NCBI GenBank assembly: GCA_018873245.2
Contig: JAEMBT020000004.1
Location: 12,160,418 to 12,224,417 of the forward strand
From: Archegozetes longisetosus
Lineage: Eukaryota; Arthropoda; Arachnida; Sarcoptiformes; Trhypochthoniidae
DNA: 64,000 bases
Reading direction: 5' to 3'
This document shows positions 25,440-39,290 of this stretch, in pieces; the stretch's first letter is position 1, and each line of letters begins with the position of its first letter. The notes under the pieces are model-generated. The model was not told the DNA's origin. It worked only from the letters and a program-made list of their open reading frames with translations, and ran no database searches. Both the position numbers and the translations under genes were made by a program.

Positions 25440-28400
25440 CGTTAATGCTACCTGACAGTGAAGAATGACTTCAACATTTAACTATTTTTAACTAGAAAAA
25501 TGCGATCAAATAAAAATATTACGTGCTATTAAGCAAATTTTGGCGGTTATTCAGAAAAAATTTAGTTTTCCAAAAAGTATTCAAGTACAACAAGTTTAAA
25601 GTAAACTAAATGCTCGTTTAAGTTTCGGCAGGTTTTTACTTATATTGTTTTTAGAAGCTATTCCACCAGAAATGTATTATAACATTTAACTTATTAAGCA
25701 TTATATGTCTTATATAAAACTTGCAATGTATTAATTTAAACCGAAAAATAATTCATTTGATTTTAATTGAGGTTAGTTTAAAAGCATTTTCTTATTAATG
25801 ATTAATTTGTTTTTGTTTACAGACTGTTCTAAAAGTTTAATAAGGAAAAAGTAGCTTATATTTTAGTATATACACTAATCGATGCATCATTTGATTGCAT
25901 AAATAAATTAAGTAAAAAAACGACATTTGAAGTCCTTAAAGAAAATTTAGATTATAATCAGTTGCAAGGTTTCCAGTATTTATTAGCAACGAAATTCCCT
26001 TTGAGGCTGAATAGGAGAGAGACTGAAGACTTGTTAAGAGTAAGAAAAAAGTGGTGTTTGGCGTCAAATGCGTACAAGTGTAGAATGCAACATACAATGC
26101 AACAGAATGCAGCAGAAATACCTCAATCGCATGCACACTATAGCAGGTAAGGCAGCTTTACCTGCAATTATACGACTTGCCTTCAAATAGTGTAAAAACA
26201 AGTTTACAGCAGGGGATGAAATCGCTTCAGGAGAGCTTTGGCAGAACTTATACTGAATTTGGTTTATCAATTGGAAGATAGGCTGTGCTTAAGTGTACTC
26301 TCCATCCTATAGACTTGTAATTTGTGGCAAATTTTTTTGTAGACTATTCAACATCTGTTCTTATGGTTAATTAACTTTAAAAGTTGGCACTGAAGTGGTT
26401 TTCAATTGATAAATACCACGGTTTGATGGCCAATACCCACAACCATCTTATGGGTATCGCCTCTAAAGGAAAGGCAGTACTGGTTATTGAATGCGTTGTG
26501 TGACGACGAAAAGGGAAAAATGCTTTTGCAACTACTGTACGAGTGATCTCATCGTCAAATACTATGAACAACTTTGAACCGGATGTGTTTTGTATGGCTT
26601 TGCTTTTTGTAGTTGGCATGTAATGCCTGCCCCTCTTGTCTCTCCTCTCTGTTTCTCTCTCTATCTCTCCAGTTGTTAACGTTAAAAGAACTGAAGTGCA
26701 AATTATTATATATATATTTTTAATTTTTTTTGTTTTTGCACTGATCCAATGCAATAATGCATTAAAGTTTTTACATGAAGTGCACAATCAGTTTTTACCT
26801 GTGTATAAGAGTCATATTGTATTGCAATCCGAGAGAGTAAACTTATATTTTCCTCAATCTGTTTTTTATCTTAAATATTGTGTGAGAAAAAGACAATGTT
26901 TTTCGTTAAAACACATTTATAGTGCGATCAACTATCAATATATTTACGCGATTAATTATTGTTATTTACTCCTGTATCTCATGAGTCAACACGTAAGACA
27001 TTGAATTGGAAACAAAACTCAGTTCTGAATAACAGCAGAAGTTGTGCAACAAGTGAGTCGTCGATCGATTTGTTATTTTTTACATACTCGAAAATTTTGA
27101 CCAATACTTAACTCTAACCTTAACTTAATTGATATCTGTGTAAAAGTAAACTTCACTTTATTTGGTTTTATGTGTTTTTATTGCTGTTAAATAATTGGCA
27201 AAAAATTGACAGAGCTTTTATCCACAAACAATTAGTGACACTTTTTTCCGATTCATTAAACCTGATTACGATCCGCACTACTTATTTGGCATTCATTTTT
27301 ACCTCTGAGTTAACACTTTTTCTTCTAGTTTTTCATTAGTTTTTTCTCTGATTTATTACTGAAACACAAAGTCAATAGACTTGTTGCTAATGTATTTGTT
27401 CATACATTTAACTTATGCTAATTGACGCGAAATAATCTTAATTACCCAAATATTACATAACTTATTATTGAATTAATTGACCAAAAAGTTTACTTAACGC
27501 CTATTAAGTATTTAGTATTTGAGTTGAGTTCTTACTCAACACTTTGAGTTTATTGAAGAAAAAAATGCTAATATTCTATTATCTTGAGTCAAATTTTATG
27601 GACTTATGTGAATGAGCGCATTGCCAAATATCAATTTATAATAATGATCACTAGAATAACACCTCAATTTTGCGCATTTATTATACTGCAAAGAGTTGAG
27701 CGTCTTAAATACAGATGTACCATTTATTTTCATTATTTTCATTATCTGGCTATCAGTTGTTTTATTCATTTTTTATGGCTAAGAGCCAGTATTGTATGCG
27801 ATTTATAACTAATATTTTTTTCATTCTCCTAAATACTTGCCATAAGTCCATAAATTTGTGTGTTTGAAAATTAATGTCCATTTTTATATCCTGTTGTTGC
27901 GATTACATTACCCAACAGTTTGAGTGAATGAGAAAAAAGTTTTCTCAAAATGAAGAAGGAAGCGCTGATGAAACTTGAGTCTCCACTACACTTACTATAT
28001 TTGTGCACTGCTTTGCGTCTAACATTTAAGTTTCAATCAGACTTCAAATTGAGGCAACAGTTTTTTAGTGGTCATATGTCTAATGTAACTGCTATTTGAA
28101 TTTGAAACAAAACTTATATTATTGCGAGAACAACGCTAAGACTAAGTGGCAATAACTTGTGGCCACAGTTATGGAGTCTCAGTAGAGGGACTAAATTGTA
28201 AATTTTCTGCTCAAATCATTTGTGTTTGTTTGCAAGTAATGAATATATGACTTGTTAGGCGAATATTAGCATATTTTGCGAATGCATTTGCATTAAATAC
28301 ATTATCGTTTATATCATAGCTGACAGTAGCGTAAATATAGCAAATCATATATAATAGCATTAGTGCCTTATTTAAATGAAATGTTACGCATCTTTCTCTT

Positions 28401-31400
28401 CTTTTTCAATAGTTTTTTAGTTTTGATTGTGGCATCATTTCAAAGAACAATAAAAACAAGTTGTGCTCATAATTAAGATCTCAATCTGTGTTCTACAAAA
28501 GCTTGCATTCTATAACTTCAATATTGAACGAGAGGAACAAATGTTTGAATTCGCACTTTTTGTCAATTAGTTTCTCAATTGAAGCCTTTCTTTCATTTGA
28601 AATTGTGTACAAATAACAGACCTTTAAAACATTATAATGAAAAATTGTGCAAAAGTCGATTTATAACTTACGTAAACTTTAATGCGCGTAAGATTGATAA
28701 AATATTTTCTTTTTGTTGTTTAATATTTGTTTGATTTTTTGTGAGCAATTTCGTTGTACTTTGCTTCAAGTGCAGTATTTAGTGGTTAGAAGTTTTTAGC
28801 TGTTAGGCTTACTTTTTTGGGAAGACGAGAAATCAGGATTGCATCCGGAAGCCGAAGGACGTACGAGGCCGTCAATTTAGTGAATTCCTCCTCGCCTTAG
28901 AATATTATTACAAGTTAAAGTTTTTAGTCACAGTTCTTGTAGAACCGGTCGCCGGGGCTTTCAGGTGCTCAATACATATAAATGAATTCTCGCATACTTT
29001 TCTTATATATCTTTCATCTTATACATACATTTTTGTTAATATATTTTATGAAAAGATAAGATGCGAAGACCTTTCCCTTCGACTGAATATTGAGCTAAAC
29101 GTGAAATATAACATAACTCTTAAGTTTTGGTTAGAAAAAACAGTTAAAATAGCATTTTGGAGTCACTTAAACACTAAAAATCCTTATAATTCCTCACCAA
29201 CGAGTAGTCACTTTTTCGGCGCAAAGGGCTTGTCCTTGACCTTACATTCCCGGGACTGACTTGTCTTCGAGCGGAGATTGGCTTTAGGGCAATCGGGGTG
29301 TAGAGAAAGAGGGGTTAGAGAGCTTTACCACCACATTATCTTCGTAATAATACCATCCGGACATTCCTAATTAATTTTTCTTCTCTCTATCTCTCCCTTA
29401 GTTGAGACTTGAACAGATTCTTGTCTCAAAATTGATCGCTAATAATATGCAAATGTTGACGACTTGGTTGCCTATAAATGCATAACATGCTTGTTGTGCG
29501 TTGTATGTACACATTAGAAAAGTTATGCATTATACTTTGCATTTTGCTTTGTAACGCATAATTTTGTTTTCAATAATTGTGCATAAATTGTTTTAATGGT
29601 GTTTCGATTGTGATTCGTTTGGGTCGACAGTTTTAAAATTCCTTCGCACGCCTTATTATATTATGATTAGATTTGTGTTGCAACTAAACAGTTGCCATTT
29701 AGCAGTTATATTACAGTAGATTATGTATCAGTTACATTTGACGCTCACTCTTATCAAATGTTTAAGAGTGACTGTTCAAAAAAGTTATTGACTATTATTT
29801 TGATTTATTGCAGATTCATTATTGAACTGTATTACCATTGCATAAACTCAACAATTCTGTTATTACCGTAATTATAAACACTGTTTAAAACAATACAACA
29901 AAGTTAGCGATTCTGAGATTATGGATCATTCATTTACAAGAGGTAATCATATTAATATTTATATACATTAGCATTACTCTAGAGTATTACAAATATCGCA
30001 AAACAATTTACTCTCCAATACTAGTCAATTGAGATTTAGGTAACTCGTAATTGATTTGAAAGACACAAAAATGGTGTATAATTAACGAAATGAGATAGAA
30101 TTTGAAGCAAAGCCAACATGTATTATTTACTGTTGTGCTCAAATAATTTGGTGTATACTAATTGCATAAATAAACGTGATCTGATGTAACCTTTACTTGT
30201 ACTAATCTTAATGACTAGTCTTAATAATTGAGAGAAAAGCTGTGAACTGCTATTTTTTATGTTCGTTATCTAATTACATATTAAAGAGAAAGAAATACCC
30301 AAAGGAATTGTTCGATTCATTGCCAGATGAGGAAAATTTTGCTACTTATCAAATTTCTACCTAAATACTTTTGTTGTTCACTATTTCAATGTGTCAGATG
30401 ACAACTGATTAATTTTATGCCCATTCTTCCTGATATCTAGAGGAAAAAGAGTTGACTAAATAAAATGAGGCCTCACATGAGAGAGCATTATAGCATTAAA
30501 TACTGAATGCAAACATAAGCTATAGTGAAATAGCGCAAAATGTGTGTATATGTGTGAATAAATATAAATATTTCTCAATTATTTAGTAATTTGGTTAGCG
30601 ATCCGTTAGCCTATTTAGCCGACCAAATAAGTTTCGATCTTTCCGCTTATTTGAGGAAATTTAGTCAAACAAACAGGAAACGAGAATTTCAAAAAAATTG
30701 TCCAAATAGACGATAGAAAGAGCAAAATTAGAGGATAGCGCGTCGTATTGTGTTGTTATTATGATTGTTGTTTAATATACTATATATCGCTCGCTCTTAT
30801 TTTCGGTGGTGTTAGCTATGCCTAAGAGTGTGATCATTAATGCATATATCCTGTGGCTGTTAACCAGCATAACAATAAGCACTTTTCTGAGCCGGTGGCA
30901 CATGATCTGTGAGATGAGAGAATGATCAAATTTAATGACAACTTCCGTTTTGGACCAACAATTGACGCTCCATTGCATTGCGTAGTGCACTGTTTTTTAC
31001 TAGTTTGGGGCAGAGGCAAAATTCTATCGACTTAAGTCTATTTTCTCTTTACTCACTTTATTACTATGTATAACCCGGACTTTGTCAGATCTTTTATTCT
31101 TTCACAATAATTATTTCTTTTGAAGAGTGCATAAGAGATAATAAAGTTGGCATCAAGTTTAGCAAAATAAGCCAAACAGAGTTTTGTAGTAACCATAATA
31201 CTCGATGGTATAAAACACTGTAAATATTTGCATTTAACTGTATTTGATTTAACATTTCCGTTACTTCATTGCATGTTATATAATATTGGGCTATATTGTT
31301 CGCTTATTTATTCTGATTTATTGCAACGATAAAAAAGGATGACATTAAGATGATATTCAAAAAGATTATAACTTTAATAAAAGTTGAAAAGCAATATTTT

Positions 31401-32840
31401 GCCCTTAATATGATTGAGATCTATGATTGAATTAAGCCTTATTTGTATGGTTTGTAATACATATGCTTTAAGTATTTGACTCTAATTTAAAATAATGGCT
31501 GTATCATTTTCGAAGACAGGCGGAGATAAGTTGTCAAAAGATTGTCTTCGCATTTGAAGTTTATGTCCAGAAGTGCGTAAAGTTCATTGCTATGCCATTC
31601 ATTATGTAATACATTGTGTTGTTGCGAACGACGTCGCTCTCTCTCTATGACTTGTATGAAATGCAAACAATTGCAGAAATGAGGAGAAATAAAAGATCTT
31701 TTCACGAAAAGAAAAAAGATTACAATTACACAATTGTTTGGCGCAAAAGTTTTTCTAATAGTTCCGAGTGAGTGAATAATTCGGGCAAAGAGGGAATCTT
31801 CAAACAAAATAATTATTAGTGTGTCTAAAGGCTTGAGTTAGTGCTGAGGTATTGTAATTGTGGAACTTAAGTCAGAAATGTGTGTCAGTAGGCCTATGTC
31901 ATTGTCTTTCTCTCACATTTTCGCCAATTCACCGGTTGACGGGAAACCCGTTCTTGTCTTAAGTAACACTGAACTAAACTGAAGCATAACATAGGCTGTA
32001 CTGTATGTTTGACTTAATGTTGAGATAGTGTCGTTGTTTTCTCTCGCCTGTAATGAGCGTTTCATTTGTAATGCCTTTTCTGTAGATGAAAAAATGCAGT
32101 GAGCAGGTAATGCACGCTCGAATAATTCGAGGTAAGTAAGACGTTTAGAGTGACTGCGGGACAAAGTTATAGAAATGCATGGAAGCGGAGCAATAAGAAT
32201 AACAAGAAGAAGAAGTAGAAGCTGCACAAAACTTTCCGATCAACAACCTTCAAATAAGAGTGATGACCGAGAATTTTTTGGCGATTAATATGTGTTTCAT
32301 TTTAGCCTTTTTTTAAAGAGTGAGAGATTCAGACCTAATTGTGATGTGTGCCGTGCAATTCGCAACTAAATAATCGCAAGTTTTACTCACTGCTTGCGTT
32401 CGCGAGATATTGTTTTGACAATGAATTTTCAGTTATATATGATTTGCCAACTGATCTGTCAGTAATTCACTCATTGACTCACAGCCATTGATAGTGGTTT
32501 AGCAACAAAGTTAATCCTTAATTTTTAATACTTTATAATAATGTGGTTTTCAATGCGATAGCACATAAAACTCTGTTCAGCTTAATAGCAGTAGTGAAGT
32601 GCAGTGCAGTTCTTATGCCGTGTAACTAAGAATTGAATTAAATTGAAGTTCGATCGTATTTCAAAAGGAAGTTTCGTGCAATAAGTTTTAATAGCAGTTT
32701 CGTTCATAACTGATTCATTTTGATGTATGTATGCAATCAAGTTAAAGGAAGTTTTTGTGAAAAGTTTGCCACTGAATTTGAAAAATTGATCGCGCGATAG
32801 CCCCAAAAAACTTGGCTCACTCGTTAGTGTCATATTTTAA
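25440..32840. other. 7.4-kb gene-poor region upstream of the ETS gene
   Basis: No complete gene is supportable. Details: a 57-codon open stretch bounded by an acceptor and a donor (25868-26040) with no other exon. Two pyrimidine tracts end in an acceptor-like AG (26634-26672 ending CCAG, 29378-29400 ending TTAG) and share CTCTCTATCTCTCC; they could mark untranslated first exons of the ETS gene. GC is locally higher at 28800-29330, with an ETS-like CCGGAAGC at 28845-28852. An 8-bp stem (GCAGGTAA/TTACCTGC) lies near 26145-26165. The length and position suit a promoter and enhancer domain for ELK, but that is inference. Confidence 0.4.
25868..26040 (+). other. Possible orphan coding exon
   Basis: After a good acceptor (CTTATATTTTAG) the frame reads protein-like, including KLSKKTTFEVLKENLDYN and PLRLNRRETEDLLR, and meets a donor (TTAAGA|GTAAGA). 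Codon choice looks like the neighbouring real genes. There is no start and no partner exon, and the family is not recognised. A decayed gene is equally possible. Confidence 0.3.
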
Positions 32841-35065
32841 ATGGCATATTATCCTTTATTTCGTCAACTTCATGGAGATCACCATTCGATACCTGCAAGT
32901 ATCGGATACATCGACAATCTGATGCCAGGAAGTAGGTCACACTTCAATTCTACTACAACTAACTTGCAGCCTGTTCACTGCCATATCATTATTCATTTTC
33001 AATGCTTTATTTGTTAAAAATCGGCTTTTGGTCCACATTTCCTTTAAAGTAATGTTAATAGTGTGTTCGTCAGTGTACAAGTTTGACATCGGATTCAATT
33101 GAGTTAAATTGAATATTTTCTCGAAAGGCTCAAAAATGTGTGATTTAGAAGTTGAAAATCTTTTTTAATTAGGCGTTAAAAGCAACAATAGCTGGAGTAA
33201 ATTAAAACTTATTTTGATAATAACTTCTATATAAGTGTATAAACTGAAAACGGATTTCCTTTTGCAATTGATACACTATTTGCAATTTGTTCCTGTTTTT
33301 GTAGCTGCACTATATGCTCATTGAAATCGTTAAGATTAACATCCCGTTTAATTTATTTGATAGACTGCAATTTGTATCACTCTATTAGTATGTGTAATAT
33401 TTGGCTGTTTGAGTAATTGTTGTTTTTGTTGATTTGATAAGACGCTGATCCACTGTTTGCGAGTAGTAGTTCTGCTCTATTATTAATATACAATGCGCAC
33501 GGATCATCATTGAAATACTTAGTTTATAGCGGGCTCATTGTTTTGCCCCTCTATCTCTGTTTAACTAACTGTAAGGGACTATCAGAAAGTGTATTGTATT
33601 AGTTATGTTGGTTGCCAACAGGCCTAAACACTACTTAGGGTCCACTAAATAAGTTAAGGCTTTAATGACAGTTTTGCGACTAAGTTATTACTATGACTGG
33701 CATTTGCTCTCCTATAATATCTATTATAATTTGTTTCCGTTCTTTACAATGAGATTCAATGAATTATTGCTATGACTGCCATTTACTTGACTGCCAATAA
33801 TTGTTTTCTTTTTTGTTGTGATGCAGGAATGGAAACTAATATCACGTTGTGGCAATTTCTGTTAGAATTATTGTTGAATAATCAGGTAAAGTAAAACTGC
33901 TGTAAACGGCATACCTTAGCATAAAAATAGTGATTTGGCTCAACGCAATAATTACAATCAAATTTGATTTATTGTTTAGTACAAAAACATAATCACGTGG
34001 ACCAACACCGACGGAGAATTCAAGCTCGTTAATGCTGAAGAAGTAGCTCGACTTTGGGGTTTGAGGAAAAATAAGCATAATATGAATTATGACAAACTGA
34101 GTCGTGCGCTTCGTTATTATTACGACAAAAATATTATTAAAAAAGTTTTGGGACAAAAGTTTGTTTATCGATTCGTTGCATTCCCCGAAATCATTAAAAT
34201 GGAAAATAAAATTCCATTTCATGTCAAAATGGAAAGTATTAATGTGAACACTACCCAAACGATGACCGGTTCTTCGAATCTAGGTACAAGTTTATTAGCT
34301 TCGAATCATCACAACCACAATAGCGCACATCTGTCACCGATGGAACCAACAGATCTGTCGTGTAAAAGTTCTAATAATAATAATAACAACAACAGCAATA
34401 ACAACAATAGTAATAACAGTAATAAGAAAAGAAATAATGAAACTGATAGCGAGTCCTTGTGTTCAGAAGGAGGCGTTGAAAGCGACTCCACAACAATAAG
34501 TAGTGCCGGCAATAATAAACGATTAAAAACTTTGAGACCTTTGCCGTCTCCGTTATCACGATCTCCTTCACCATCGAATCGCTCAACAACATCGTCACCC
34601 TCTTCAGCAGAAGGCTCGACCTCATCTCATGGCTGTTCACCGGTTAACTTAAGCGGCTCATCAAATGCGAAATCTTCGCCATTGAGCTCTACAAAATTCA
34701 AGCCTAAGCCACCACCGATTACAGGCATTCCGACGAGTCCAACCCGATTCAGTCATGCATTTGCACAATCACTTCAAACACCAATAGTGACGTTCGCGAG
34801 CCCCTTCTTGGGCAAAAACACACCAGCAATGATTCCAACAAATGCATTCACTTTCTGGAACTCTCTCAGCCCGTTAATGTTAAGCCCAAGATATACAAAC
34901 GGGACTCACTTTCAGTTCCCAGTTGGACATCCGGGTACAAATCCGAGCACACCAACCAGTCTCGGGTTTTCGCTGTCGCCACTATTCCCAGGAGGACCGT
35001 ATTCACCATTCGATCCGCAGTTAATATTTTCTCCATCATCCAAATCTATATCTGTGTTACAATGA
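32841..35065 (+). CDS. ELK: ELK-subfamily (ternary complex factor) ETS transcription factor
   Basis: ELK proteins bind GGAA sites, partner SRF at serum response elements and are activated by ERK. Exons 32841-32931, 33827-33885 and 33980-35065 join in phase to 411 residues. The ETS domain (about residues 36-118) includes [29 protein letters not shown] and the recognition helix [20 protein letters not shown]. The C-terminal part has the ELK-type activation segment [13 protein letters not shown] followed at once by FQFP (361-364), an ERK docking DEF motif. Between them lie an Asn run (about 181-203) and Ser/Pro-rich sequence. Vertebrate ELKs begin at the ETS domain; here a separate first exon adds 30 residues, preceded in frame by TAA. 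I could not recognise the SRF-binding B-box. Which ELK paralogue it matches cannot be settled by eye. Confidence 0.92.
34370..34432 (+). repeat. AAT/AAC trinucleotide run coding poly-Asn
   Basis: Interrupted AAT/AAC repeats inside the ELK reading frame code an Asn-rich segment with single Ser interruptions. The antisense strand gives a Leu-rich frame that is only a shadow. Confidence 0.85.
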
Positions 35066-35084
35066 GCTAAAGGCAAAATTATAG

Positions 35085-35125
35085 CTTATATATAGTATAT
35101 ATAGTATACATATATATATATATTT
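35085..35125. repeat. TA-rich microsatellite in the ELK 3' UTR
   Basis: TATATAGTATATATAGTATACATATATAT-type sequence follows the ELK stop codon. Confidence 0.7.
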
Positions 35126-38100
35126 TTAATAATTATTGTTTTGCAAATAGTTTTGATAAAAGTATTATGCAATTGATGTCCAATTGATTGCTAACCAATA
35201 ATTTTGTGCCTTATAATAAGCTCATACTGCTGGACGGTGTGATACTAACTCTTACGTCTGAAAGTGTGGTCAATTCTGAAAAACTTTTGCCTCAAGTTAA
35301 CCACACTTATGAAGTAAAGAAAAACCCTCTCGTGTCTTGTGCTAGTCTTCAACTGTTTTTAAATATTAATCAATTGACAATCAAAATGAAAAACTAAAAT
35401 GTGGTATATTTAGCTCAAATGTACAAAAATGTTGAAAATTTTGTTGTTATTATTAATTAATTATTAACGGCTTGACGACAACTTTTCGTTTCCTGAAAAC
35501 GAAGTAATGGCTAAAAGCTAAACACAGGAATGGGATATATTTTAATTAATTCCGTTTTCTACTTGTTATCATCGTATGTCTTTACGCCACAATTAGCCTT
35601 GACTTTAAACAACTTCATGCAACTTAATATATAAATGGCCACTTTTATCATCTTAAAAAACTTCTTATCATAATTGTGTGCCTTTCTATCACCTGCCCAT
35701 TAACACATACCTTTATATAATATAGACTTAAATATATTATTTTTGTACTGTTTTACGTTCCGGCTTTGCCTCTACATAAAGTTTTCTTTGTAAATCACAA
35801 GTTTGGTTACTATTATCTCGATTATAACATATTTTTTATTTGTTGATGATTAACGTTATTACAGTGCTGATAAGAACTCCGATTTGCAATATTGAACTTT
35901 ATTATGAACCTGTTCAGCTTAACGTAAGTTAAAAACATCTTCCAAGTTATCAGTTTTTACGAACATGACTAATACTTTTATTTTTTTATTACAGATGTTT
36001 TGGCAATCAAACTATTAAAGAAATCAATTTTCTATTTTGGCAATCAACAAATCAAACTTTATGTAAATTTTCAGAATTTTAAAGTAGTTCATGCAATCCA
36101 AGTCTTATTTGTCATAAATGGCAATGAAATTAGAAACGTGTCGGAGCCGGCCTTCAAGTGTATACTAATACTAATAAGCAATTTATTATGTTTATTATTT
36201 TTGATCGATTGACAACATTTATTTTCATTAATGAATTATATTATAAATATTTTCATTTTAAAGTTTGTAAAAGTATTTTATTGTAAAATTTCAAACAAAG
36301 TAAAAGTTGTGTTTCAAACTTATTTATTTAGTTATTTGATTGACTCTATCAAAAGTTAAACATATATTTAAAAGTTTTAAACATATATTTATTCCAAAAA
36401 AATTAGCGAATTACTTAAATTTAAATTGAGATTAAAAAAATAGAATTTAACCTATTTCATTTGTTTTATATTGTCTACAAAAAACTAGCTGTGAATCAGA
36501 TTAGAAAGATTTGTAGATTTGTTAGTCCAAACTTAAAAGCTCGTATTAATAAACACTAAACGTAGAAAGAATTTTGAATGTAAAAAAGATTTTTGACCGT
36601 TATATTTCTCAGAAGGATAAGTCTGGCGTGAAGTTTGAGAAATTAGTTGAGAATAGGAATGTTTCCCACGAGTGAATGCATTGAGTTCCTGCCTCTATTG
36701 CAACGGAAGCATCAGATAAATCATCATTAAATCACGATTTTTCAGACATCAATGACATTGACAGCAAAAGTTTACACAAAGATAGCGTTATGTGACTATC
36801 TATTGACTGTTAGCTCTAACTATGCGCTAAATTTGTTATATAACTTCTCAAGATTTGGTGTTAGTCTGCTTTAAGTTTGTAGCCAAGTCTTGACATTCTA
36901 ATTATCAGTTCTGTCAAATATATAGTAAGTCACCGAATTTTAAGTTACTCTTGGATTTGACCCAAAAAAAACATTTAATGGATATGTACAACAATTGAAT
37001 CGAACTTTAGTTCAAGAGCGATTAAATTTAAAATATATCAACTGGATTTAAAGACTTAGATGAATACATGTAATAGGGGATCAAAACTAAAGACAAGTGT
37101 TCTCTGAATCATGCTTAACTAAAATGTTTGAAAATTTGACTCTGACTCCAACTATAACTTGTTATAAATGAACTGAAATTGGAATTTAGTTGAAGTTAAT
37201 TGCGATATTATCATTGAAAGGACTAGAATGCTAAATGAGCAAAAGATTTGTAGTGAGAACATTGACTTTATGTTAGATTTATCGGTAAATACTTTACTTG
37301 TTCATTTGTATTTTATTTATTTTATTTTGACAATTAGTGTCACATAATGAGTGACTTAGTTCTTAGAAAACTTTATTGTGTGTCATTTCCGTCAAGAAAA
37401 AGATAACTCCTATATGACTCAGATAACTCTTAGTTTAGTGTATTTTATCTTATTTTTGAGTTTGGGTACTCAGTCTTAATCATCACTATATGGAGTATTC
37501 AATGATACAACACTTATCTAACATGAGAGACAGTTTCCTGGAAATCAGTGCTACCAGTTATCTCTTAAACCTTTTATTACATTCGATTATTTGCTTTTCG
37601 GATGGCTATTTCAGAGCGCATACGAAATAATGCACTCGTCCTCTAAAAGGCATAAATTGTCAAATTCACTTAAAAGAACAGTTTTGTACAATACATAAAA
37701 AATCGCGAACACAAACTTGTGCTCAAACATATTTATAACACTTGGCGTTCAAATACACTGCCTTCTCGCGCAATATACCTGCCTTCTGGCTTAAGTCTTG
37801 ATTAAAATGAGATATTCAAAAATATTAATGAAATTTGTGAAAATAAAAAAATGAATTCTCTGTTAGAAAGATTAGTGATTGCTCAATTGCAAATATAGAC
37901 TCATGCCATCAATACAAGCACTAGATTTGAACCTTTTGTATAATATTCAAATTATATCAAGAGATCAAATGGCTCAAGATCTAAATGATGGAAGTGTTCT
38001 GAAATTGTCACTTAACTAAAATGACTTGTTAACTGTTCGGAGCTTAGATCACTTAAAAATGCATGCAAAATAGTCTCGCTAAGCGATCAAAGATTCATTA

Positions 38101-38439
38101 CAACTGTTGCTCATTTTAGTATTATCGGTTTCGAGGAAAAATCAACAGATTTTTAAAGATACCTCGTACTTTCCTACAGATTTTCGTACTTTCTTAAACG
38201 AATATACCTAAAATTAGAGGAAGATTTTTATAAAAAGTTTCTAAAAAGTATCTGAAACTATGGTTCAGGAAAGTTTACTCCAAAAGGTAAAATTTAGCAC
38301 ACAATGTTTCATATTAAATAGCAACAGTCTCAGGAAAACAATGGCTCCCTTAGAAGATCAGTTTAAAAGATCTAAAAGAAAATAGAAAAACTGTTAAAAT
38401 ACTGATCACTTATGTTTGAAGTATATCCGACACTAAAAG
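35126..38439. other. Intergenic, nothing recognised
   Basis: AT-rich DNA downstream of ELK. No gene, transposon end or RNA gene could be supported. Short open frames here lack any domain. Confidence 0.5.
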
Positions 38440-39290
38440 AAAAGAACGTATATGACTCTCGATTTGGGTGGAATCAACTTTCGGATCATGTTAATAATAC
38501 TCAAGAGCGAACAGGTAAAAATGAAAAGCGATATCAAGATCACCGAACAAGCGATGAATTCTGATGGACAAAATTTATTTGAATTGATTGCGAACTCGAT
38601 AATTAAATTGACGGCTAAGTATAGATTGAAGAGAATCTGAATAGCGCTAAGATTGACTTTCAGTTTTCTGTGTATTCAATACTGCTTAGCGAAGCAAAGC
38701 TCATCTTGTGGACTGGAGACTTTAATTATTCGAATACTGTCAGTCAGAGTGTGGTCAAACTTCTTAAGGATGCTCTTAAGCGAAGTCATACTTTTATCAT
38801 AGATTCGTAAACATCGCGGCTTCATCAATGGCACAACCTCAATTTGATGTCTCGCGCGCATAATAGCAACTGTAATGTTGGTGGGAACAGGTGCTAATGC
38901 ACGCTATTTGCAAGTTTTAGAAAATGTTGATAAGTAGTCATCATATTGTGGCTGACCAAAACAAGTGCCGGATCAATACCGAATGAGCAGCTTTTAATGA
39001 TGATCGTGCCATTCCCTTCATTAGGACTAGATGGATTAGCAATTAGATTCTCATATAATAGAAAGCAGTAAACAAAAGTTTGAAAATATAGCATCAGGTA
39101 TATTTGGGAGAATTGGTTAGGCTTGTTCTCTTAGCTTTTATCGAACAGAAACTATTATTGAACGGAATAGCACCTAAAAACATCTACAAAACAAATGATT
39201 TGCAACGAAAAATGTACTCAAAAGGGCTTTCCTATTACTAGAAAGTTATTGAAAGAGATTTAAACAAAGCCGCAAATTAATCTTTAAGTT
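38440..39290 (+). pseudogene. Decayed, intronless hexokinase pseudogene
   Basis: Hexokinase phosphorylates hexoses with ATP. Scattered over several frames, in the correct order, are family blocks: LDLGGINFR (the ATP/glucose-domain LDLGGTNFR) near 38455, LTFSF then a WTGDF block (family TFSFP...WTKGF) near 38660-38720, KLLKDALKR (family LLRDAIKR) near 38760, LVGTGANARY (family VGTGSNACY) near 38880-38905, and FENIASGIFG (family FEKMISGMYLG) near 39080. The copy has many frameshifts and stops and lacks both ends. In about 850 bp no intron interrupts the blocks, which suggests a processed copy. It cannot encode a functional enzyme. Confidence 0.75.

Noticed and set aside
26377-27004. Opposing frames of 136 and 122 codons
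   Set aside because: They overlap each other and a pyrimidine tract, and show no domain.
34309-34640. Leu/Tyr/Cys-rich antisense frames over ELK
   Set aside because: Produced by the poly-Asn repeat read on the opposite strand.
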